Part shown: positions 13,781 through 17,164 of the stretch, piece after piece
Numbering within the stretch: position 1 is the stretch's first letter
Layout: each line of letters opens with the position of its first letter
NCBI GenBank assembly: GCA_002492415.1
Contig: DKYK01000065.1
Span: 16,123-33,286 of the forward strand
Direction: 5' to 3'
From: Christensenella sp. UBA7102
GTDB taxonomy: Bacteria > Bacillota > Clostridia > Christensenellales > UBA1750
DNA length: 17,164 bases
Translations under genes and position numbers: made by a program
Notes under the pieces: model-generated
Told to the model about the DNA's origin: nothing
Databases searched by the model: none
The model's input: only the letters and a program-made list of their open reading frames with translations

Positions 13781-14770
13781 ATGAATATACTGGTTCTGGG
13801 CGGCGCGGGCTATATCGGTTCCCATACGGTCTATGCGCTGATTGAGGCAGGACAGAACGTCGTCATCGCGGACAATCTGCTCACCGGTTTCGAACAGGCA
13901 GTGCACCCTAAGGCGAAATTTTACAAGGGCGATATCCGCGATCGAGCCTTTTTGGATGCGCTGTTTGCCAAAGAGCACATCGACGTGGTCATCCATTTTG
14001 CCGCCTGCTCGCTGGTGGGCGAAAGTGTGACGCAGCCGCTGAAGTATTACGACAACAATTTGTGCGGCACCAAAGTGCTGCTGGAGGCCATGGTGAAGGC
14101 AGGGGTGGACAAAATCGTGTTTTCCTCCACCGCCGCAACCTACGGCGAGCCCAAACGCGTGCCCATTCTGGAGGACGACCCTACGGAACCGACCAACCCC
14201 TATGGCGAAACCAAGCTGTCCATGGAGAAGATGTTCAAGTGGGTGGGCGCGGCGCATGGCATTCGCTACGTTTCTTTGCGCTACTTCAATGCTTGCGGCG
14301 CGCATGAATCGGGGGAGATTGGCGAAGCGCACAACCCTGAATCGCACCTGATCCCGCTGATCCTGCAGGTACCGAACGGCAAACGCGAGTTCATCTCCAT
14401 CTTTGGCGACGATTACCCCACCAAGGACGGCACCTGTGTGCGCGATTACATCCACGTCACCGACCTTGCACAGGCGCACATCCTCGCGGCGCAGTACCTG
14501 ATGGCGGGCGGCGAGTCTGATATCTTCAATCTGGGCAATGGCGTGGGCTTCACCGTCAAAGAGGTCGTGGACGTGGCGCGCGCCGTCACTGGCCACCCCA
14601 TTCCCGCGCGCGTCGAGCCCCGCCGTGCAGGTGATCCCGCACAGCTGATCGCGTCCTCTGAAAAGGCCAAAACCGTGCTGGGCTGGAATCCGCAGCACGC
14701 CTCCTTGGAAGAGATCATCGCCTCGGCCTGGAAGTGGCACAGCACGCATCCCAACGGCTACGGAAAGTAA
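13781..14770 (+). CDS. galE: UDP-glucose 4-epimerase
   Basis: A 329-residue cytosolic enzyme that interconverts UDP-glucose and UDP-galactose with bound NAD, linking galactose use to cell-surface polysaccharide precursors. The NAD motif GGAGYIG is at residues 7-13. The catalytic SDR residues are visible as SST (115-117) and YGETK (Tyr141, Lys145). Other GalE landmarks include HFAACSLVGES (72-82), LRYFNACGA and DGTCVRDYIHV. Length fits the family (about 330-340). ATG at 13781 follows CGAGGAGG with a 7-base gap. It is a single-gene unit, divergent from an AraC-type regulator. The rest of the Leloir pathway (galK, galT) is not in the window, so a role in surface polysaccharide synthesis is as likely as galactose catabolism. 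Confidence 0.95.
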   Translation: MNILVLGGAGYIGSHTVYALIEAGQNVVIADNLLTGFEQAVHPKAKFYKGDIRDRAFLDALFAKEHIDVVIHFAACSLVGESVTQPLKYYDNNLCGTKVLLEAMVKAGVDKIVFSSTAATYGEPKRVPILEDDPTEPTNPYGETKLSMEKMFKWVGAAHGIRYVSLRYFNACGAHESGEIGEAHNPESHLIPLILQVPNGKREFISIFGDDYPTKDGTCVRDYIHVTDLAQAHILAAQYLMAGGESDIFNLGNGVGFTVKEVVDVARAVTGHPIPARVEPRRAGDPAQLIASSEKAKTVLGWNPQHASLEEIIASAWKWHSTHPNGYGK

Positions 14771-14776
14771 GAAAAT

Positions 14777-14804
14777 AAGACCGTCGCAGTGCAGCGGCGG
14801 TCTT
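14777..14804. terminator. Shared terminator between galE and the GNAT acetyltransferase gene
   Basis: AAGACCGTCGC (14777-14787) pairs with GCGGCGGTCTT (14794-14804), with one G-U position and a 6-base loop. On the minus strand it is followed by ATTTTCTTAC; on the plus strand the tail is weaker (GCTGTATTTA). Confidence 0.75.
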
Positions 14805-14836
14805 GCTGTATTTAGACGGTGAAGCGGGGGAGAGAG

Positions 14837-15358
14837 TTACCGGCGCTGTTCCCATTCTTCCCGTGTGATGCGGTAGACCCTTGTACAGGTATCGACGGGA
14901 TTGGCGTATTCTTCTACAAAGGTCATGCCGTTCTTCATCGCGGTGCGATAGGAGGCGACGTTGGTGTACTTCATGTAGGAATAGAGGGCAGGAAAGCGGA
15001 AATGCTCAAAGCCCACACGGATGCACGCCGCTGCCGCTTCGGAGGCATAGCCCTTGCGCTGTCTGTCTTTGCGAATATGGTAGCCCACCTCGGGCAGCTG
15101 CTGGCCATGAATGTTCTGCAGGGTGATGCCGCAGTCGCCGATGAATTCGCCCGTATCCTTCAGCTCCACCGCCCACAAGCCGAAGCCATAGGCGCGATAG
15201 TTTTCCAGATTCCATTCGATCCACCGCCGCGTTTTTTCTTCGGAAAAAGGCGCGGGGTAGTGTGCCATGGTCTCTGAATCGGACAGGATCGCGTGCAGTG
15301 CGTCAAAGTCGTCTGAGCGCAGCTCCCGAAGGTGCAGGCGTTGGGTGTCCAGTTCCAT
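14837..15358 (-). CDS. GNAT-family N-acetyltransferase (RimJ/RimL-like)
   Basis: A 173-residue acetyltransferase of the GNAT fold using acetyl-CoA. It opens with the RimJ/RimL-type pattern LDTQRLHLRELRSDDFDAL (3-21). The acetyl-CoA-binding motif A is visible as VGYHIRKDRQRKGYASEA, with RxxGxA in the loop that grips the pyrophosphate. YTNVASYRTAMKNGM is the usual motif B region. Members acetylate ribosomal protein N-termini, tRNA-linked or small-molecule amines; this substrate is unknown. ATG at 15358 follows GAGGAGGG with an 8-base gap. It has its own consensus promoter just downstream of the rlmI stop codon, so it is probably a separate unit. Confidence 0.88.
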   Translation of the reverse strand: MELDTQRLHLRELRSDDFDALHAILSDSETMAHYPAPFSEEKTRRWIEWNLENYRAYGFGLWAVELKDTGEFIGDCGITLQNIHGQQLPEVGYHIRKDRQRKGYASEAAAACIRVGFEHFRFPALYSYMKYTNVASYRTAMKNGMTFVEEYANPVDTCTRVYRITREEWEQRR

Positions 15359-15395
15359 TGTTCAGTCCCTCCTCTTTTTTGCGAGATAGGGAGAC

Positions 15396-15424
15396 AGTTT
15401 ACGTCCTTTTGCGCCTGATGTCAA
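15396..15424 (-). promoter_or_regulatory. Promoter of the GNAT acetyltransferase gene
   Basis: On the minus strand, a perfect TTGACA (15424-15419) and TAAACT (15401-15396) with a 17-base spacer, beginning 12 bases after the rlmI stop codon. No terminator is visible between rlmI and this promoter, so readthrough is also possible. Confidence 0.7.
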
Positions 15425-15435
15425 TGGGAAAATCA

Positions 15436-16602
15436 CTAAAAGACCTGCAGCACGAAGAATTTGAGGTAGCGCGTCTCGGGGGCGCCCAGCAGAATCGGAT
15501 GGTCCTTACCCTGCGTGCGCTCCTCAACGATGCGCACCTGTCTGTGCGCGTCGCGCGCGGCGCCCAGCAGCATTTCGGTAAACGCCTGCTCGGATACGTG
15601 CTGTGAGCAGGAACAGGTCACCAGGAACCCGCCCGGCGGCAGAATCTTCATCGCGCGCAGGTTGATCTCCTTATAGCCGCGCAGCGCGCCCTCTATCGCC
15701 TGCCGAGTCTTGGTAAAGGCGGGCGGGTCGAGGATGATGACGTCGTAGCGCGTCTTTTCATCATAGCAGCGGCGCAGCAGGTCAAAGGCGTTTTCTGCCA
15801 CAAAGTCAACATTGACAAGCTCGTTGAGCGCCGCGTTTTTGCGCGCGATGGCGCAGGCGTCCTCGGAGATGTCCACGCCCGTGACGTGCTCCGCGCCGAA
15901 CTTGGCCGCGTGCAGCGCAAAGGAACCGGTGTGGGTGAAGCAGTCCAGCACCTGCTTGCCGCGCACGATGGGCGCCAGCGACGCGCGGTTTTCCTTTTGG
16001 TCCAGAAAAAAGCCCGTTTTTTGGCCGTGCGCCACGTCCACCAGGAAGCGGATGCCATTTTCGCGCATCTCCACCGTGGTGTCAAACGTCCCGCGCAGAA
16101 AGCCCGTCTCCAGCGGCAAACCCTCCAGTTCGCGCACGGGCACGTCGTCGCGCTGGTAAATGCCGCGGCAGTCCGTAATATCCATGATCGCGTCGCACAG
16201 AATGTCCTTGTAGCGGTCAATGCCCAGCGCCAGCGACTGCATCACGCATACGTCAGCGAACTTGTCCACGATCAGGGCGGGAAGAAAGTCGCTCTCGCCG
16301 TAGATCAGTCGGCAGGAATTGATGTCGCAGAAGGCCTTGCGGTAGTCATAGGCGCGCTGTACGCGGCGGTAGAAGAAGTCCCGGTCGATGGCTTCATCCT
16401 CGCGGGTGAGCATGCGCAGCGTAATCATGGAGGCGGGGTTATAATAGGCGCGGCCCAGAAACTTGCCGCGCGCGGCGTGCAGGTCCACCACGTCGCCCGG
16501 GTTGGCGGTCTTTTCCACGCGGTCAATGTCGCTGCGGAAGACCCACGGATGGCCCTGCTCCACGCGACGTTCGCGGGTGGGCTTGAGATAGGCTTTTGGC
16601 AT
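15436..16602 (-). CDS. rlmI: 23S rRNA cytosine-5 methyltransferase, RlmI type
   Basis: A 388-residue SAM-dependent RNA methyltransferase of the RlmI/RlmK-L-type family (COG1092), predicted to place a 5-methyl group on a cytosine of 23S rRNA. An N-terminal PUA domain (about 1-75) includes GHPWVFRSDI and GKFLGRAYYNP. A central domain follows, and the methyltransferase domain begins near 190 with GQKTGFFLDQKENR. Motif I is VLDCFTHTGSFALHAA (218-233), motif IV is ILDPPAF (290-296), and the catalytic cysteine lies in LVTCSCSQHVS (337-347). Length matches the family (about 390). ATG at 16602 follows GGAGGT with a 9-base gap; an in-frame extension to 16782 would run through the promoter and a terminator. 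E. coli RlmI targets C1962; the same site here is inferred. Confidence 0.88.
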   Translation of the reverse strand: MPKAYLKPTRERRVEQGHPWVFRSDIDRVEKTANPGDVVDLHAARGKFLGRAYYNPASMITLRMLTREDEAIDRDFFYRRVQRAYDYRKAFCDINSCRLIYGESDFLPALIVDKFADVCVMQSLALGIDRYKDILCDAIMDITDCRGIYQRDDVPVRELEGLPLETGFLRGTFDTTVEMRENGIRFLVDVAHGQKTGFFLDQKENRASLAPIVRGKQVLDCFTHTGSFALHAAKFGAEHVTGVDISEDACAIARKNAALNELVNVDFVAENAFDLLRRCYDEKTRYDVIILDPPAFTKTRQAIEGALRGYKEINLRAMKILPPGGFLVTCSCSQHVSEQAFTEMLLGAARDAHRQVRIVEERTQGKDHPILLGAPETRYLKFFVLQVF

Positions 16603-16669
16603 AGGGGTACAACCTCCGAACGGTGCAAAATCATTTGTCGGCAAACCGGATTGCTGCCGTACTTTGTTC

Positions 16670-16698
16670 ATTATACGCCAAAATCCTTCCGTTGTACA
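16670..16698 (-). promoter_or_regulatory. Promoter of rlmI
   Basis: On the minus strand, TGTACA (16698-16693) and a perfect TATAAT (16675-16670) with a 17-base spacer, about 65 bases before the start codon. Confidence 0.7.
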
Positions 16699-16743
16699 TC
16701 GTTTGTATTCTAAGTCTGGGTAATTTTGCGTAAGCTTCAGCCC

Positions 16744-16778
16744 AAAAAGTTGTTCGGCAGCGCAAGGTCCGCACAACT
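16744..16778 (-). terminator. Second of two tandem minus-strand terminators
   Basis: On the minus strand, AGTTGT-G-CGG (16778-16769) pairs with CCG-A-ACAACT (16757-16748) across an 11-base loop and is followed by TTTTT. It lies ten bases after the terminator at 16788-16815. Confidence 0.6.
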
Positions 16779-16781
16779 GCA

Positions 16782-16815
16782 TAAAAAGGGAAGCAGGACT
16801 TTTGTCCCGCTTCCC
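16782..16815 (-). terminator. First of two tandem minus-strand terminators
   Basis: On the minus strand, GGGAAGC-G-GGAC (16815-16804) pairs with GTCC-T-GCTTCCC (16799-16788) around a 4-base loop and is followed by TTTTTAT. It lies upstream of the rlmI promoter and downstream of no long gene, so it must end a short transcript starting to its right. Confidence 0.88.
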
Positions 16816-16953
16816 TAAAGGGAAACATATCGCAGCAACGATTTCATGTCTCTGTGAACCGCTCAGTCCCCCAGTGGTTTCATTGTCGGGACTTTCTCCG
16901 CCACAATTCTGAAAAAGGCTTTAATAACAAGCAAAGCCATTTATCGCTATTTT
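16816..16953 (-). ncRNA. Candidate small RNA upstream of the tandem terminators
   Basis: A perfect TATAAT (16965-16960, minus) predicts a start near 16953; a -35 box is not clear. The transcript would fold into GGCTTT/AAAGCC (16938-16933 with 16922-16917, loop of 10), then AGTCCC/GGGACT (16893-16888 with 16870-16865), then GAGACAT/ATGTTTC (16852-16846 with 16828-16822) enclosing ATCG/CGAT, before the two terminators. GTGG (16904-16901) and CCAC (16877-16874) interleave with the second helix and could form a pseudoknot. It does not match 6S, SRP, RNase P, tmRNA, T-box or common riboswitches as I know them. The same stretch also contains the 25-residue ORF listed separately, so it may be a short mRNA instead. 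Confidence 0.5.
16863..16940 (-). CDS. Candidate 25-residue peptide gene inside the small transcript
   Basis: ATG at 16940 opens a frame encoding MALLVIKAFFRIVAEKVPTM followed by KPLGD before TGA at 16863. The first part is hydrophobic with alternating basic residues, like an amphipathic or membrane-associated helix, and the end is polar. There is no ribosome-binding site; the predicted leader is only about 12 bases and the start codon lies at the base of the first hairpin. If translated it would be near-leaderless. I cannot assign it to a family with confidence. Confidence 0.35.
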   Translation of the reverse strand: MALLVIKAFFRIVAEKVPTMKPLGD

Positions 16954-17017
16954 CGCCTAATTATAATACCCTTTTTAGCTTTAAAATTTGTGTTCTACAA
17001 CAGTATTGGGGTATTAT

Positions 17018-17062
17018 TTGATGTATTTGGGGTAAATTCTTAATTAAATTTTGATGTATTTG
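17018..17062 (+). repeat. Twelve-base direct repeat TTGATGTATTTG
   Basis: TTGATGTATTTG occurs at 17018-17029 and 17051-17062, starts 33 bases apart, about three helical turns. The second copy overlaps the -35 box of the promoter at 17051-17079. Same-face spacing makes a pair of regulator-binding sites possible. Confidence 0.5.
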
Positions 17063-17079
17063 TTTCCTAATATTATAAT
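17051..17079 (+). promoter_or_regulatory. Promoter reading out of the right edge
   Basis: TTGATG (17051-17056) and a perfect TATAAT (17074-17079) with a 17-base spacer, in an A+T-rich stretch. The predicted start is near 17086. Confidence 0.65.
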
Positions 17080-17086
17080 CATTATT

Positions 17087-17164
17087 ATGGAGCAAGTCAA
17101 TCGAGCAGACAAAAGCAGCATACTGAATTTTAACTTCAAAGTACTCTCATTGATAATAACAACA
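17087..17164 (+). CDS. Possible start of a gene running out of the window
   Basis: ATG at 17087 opens a frame of 26 codons that is still open at the window edge. It begins MEQVNRADKSSILNFNFKVL and turns hydrophobic (SLIITT), as at the first membrane segment of a membrane protein. The ATG lies at or next to the predicted transcription start and has no ribosome-binding site, so either the message is leaderless or the true gene starts further right. Confidence 0.3.
   Translation, partial: MEQVNRADKSSILNFNFKVLSLIITT

Noticed and set aside
13736..14749. A 337-codon minus-strand open frame inside galE
   Set aside because: Antisense shadow of galE with no ribosome-binding site and no protein-like motif.
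16603..16782. Sixty-codon N-terminal extension of RlmI
   Set aside because: It would cross the rlmI promoter and reach into a terminator; the PUA domain begins normally at ATG 16602.
16816..16953. 6S RNA, T-box leader or known riboswitch as identity of the small transcript
   Set aside because: No closing stem between the two ends as in 6S RNA, no GGTGG-ACC T-box core, and no aptamer core that I recognise; left as an unassigned candidate.
1..17164. tRNA, rRNA, CRISPR array, insertion sequence or prophage
   Set aside because: No tRNA-like cloverleaf with a TTCRA arm, no regularly spaced repeats, and no transposase, integrase or phage-like protein were found.

Overview
The window looks like chromosome from a spore-forming, G+C-rich member of the Clostridia (Bacillota). 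Three things point there: a cwlJ–gerQ-type spore germination pair, a class B sortase (a Gram-positive enzyme), and an FMN riboswitch driving a RibU-type riboflavin carrier. Strong GGAGG ribosome-binding sites and TTGACA/TATAAT-type promoters with 17-base spacers run through the whole window. I see no tRNA, rRNA, CRISPR array, transposase or phage gene. Most of the window is G+C-rich. The frameshifted secreted-protein locus (5876-6760) and the right edge (after about 16920) are clearly more A+T-rich.

Layout, left to right. (1) 1-846, minus strand: terminator, ribU and its FMN riboswitch. (2) 934-5033, plus strand: a sugar-phosphate isomerase operon of a cupin-type glucose-6-phosphate isomerase, a GntR/UTRA repressor, a long two-part class I mannose-6-phosphate isomerase and, after a structured 200-base gap, a second cupin-type glucose-6-phosphate isomerase. 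A consensus promoter with an ACATGT-CTGA-ACATGT element on its start site precedes the operon. (3) 5037-7646, minus strand: an unrecognised membrane protein, a secreted protein whose signal peptide and body lie in different frames, and a CPBP intramembrane protease. (4) 7732-8488, minus strand: cwlJ followed by a gerQ-like coat gene. (5) 8643-11705: a cytoplasmic GH3 beta-glucosidase (minus) divergent from an MBL-fold hydrolase (plus), with face-to-face promoters in 87 bases. (6) 11842-12681: a class B sortase preceded by an unusual hairpin. (7) 12748-14770: an AraC-type regulator divergent from galE. (8) 14837-16602, minus strand: a GNAT acetyltransferase and an RlmI-type 23S rRNA methyltransferase. 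(9) 16744-17164: a gene-poor, A+T-rich edge holding a probable minus-strand small RNA or 25-residue peptide gene that ends in two tandem terminators, and the possible start of a plus-strand gene running out of the window.

How it fits together: the isomerases interconvert fructose-, glucose- and mannose-6-phosphate. GalE links UDP-glucose and UDP-galactose, the GH3 enzyme releases sugars from imported glycosides, and AraC/GntR regulators sit beside them. The theme is carbohydrate use. Ordinary housekeeping and sporulation genes are interleaved as short, well-terminated units.

The least explained parts are the minus-strand transcript at 16744-16965, the frameshifted secreted gene with its overlapping leader ORF and 16-base palindrome (6511-6725), the hairpin at 11716-11749 that buries a ribosome-binding site, the two non-identical cupin isomerases in one operon, and the extra N-terminal domain of the mannose-6-phosphate isomerase. 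All family assignments come from reading motifs; no database search was run.
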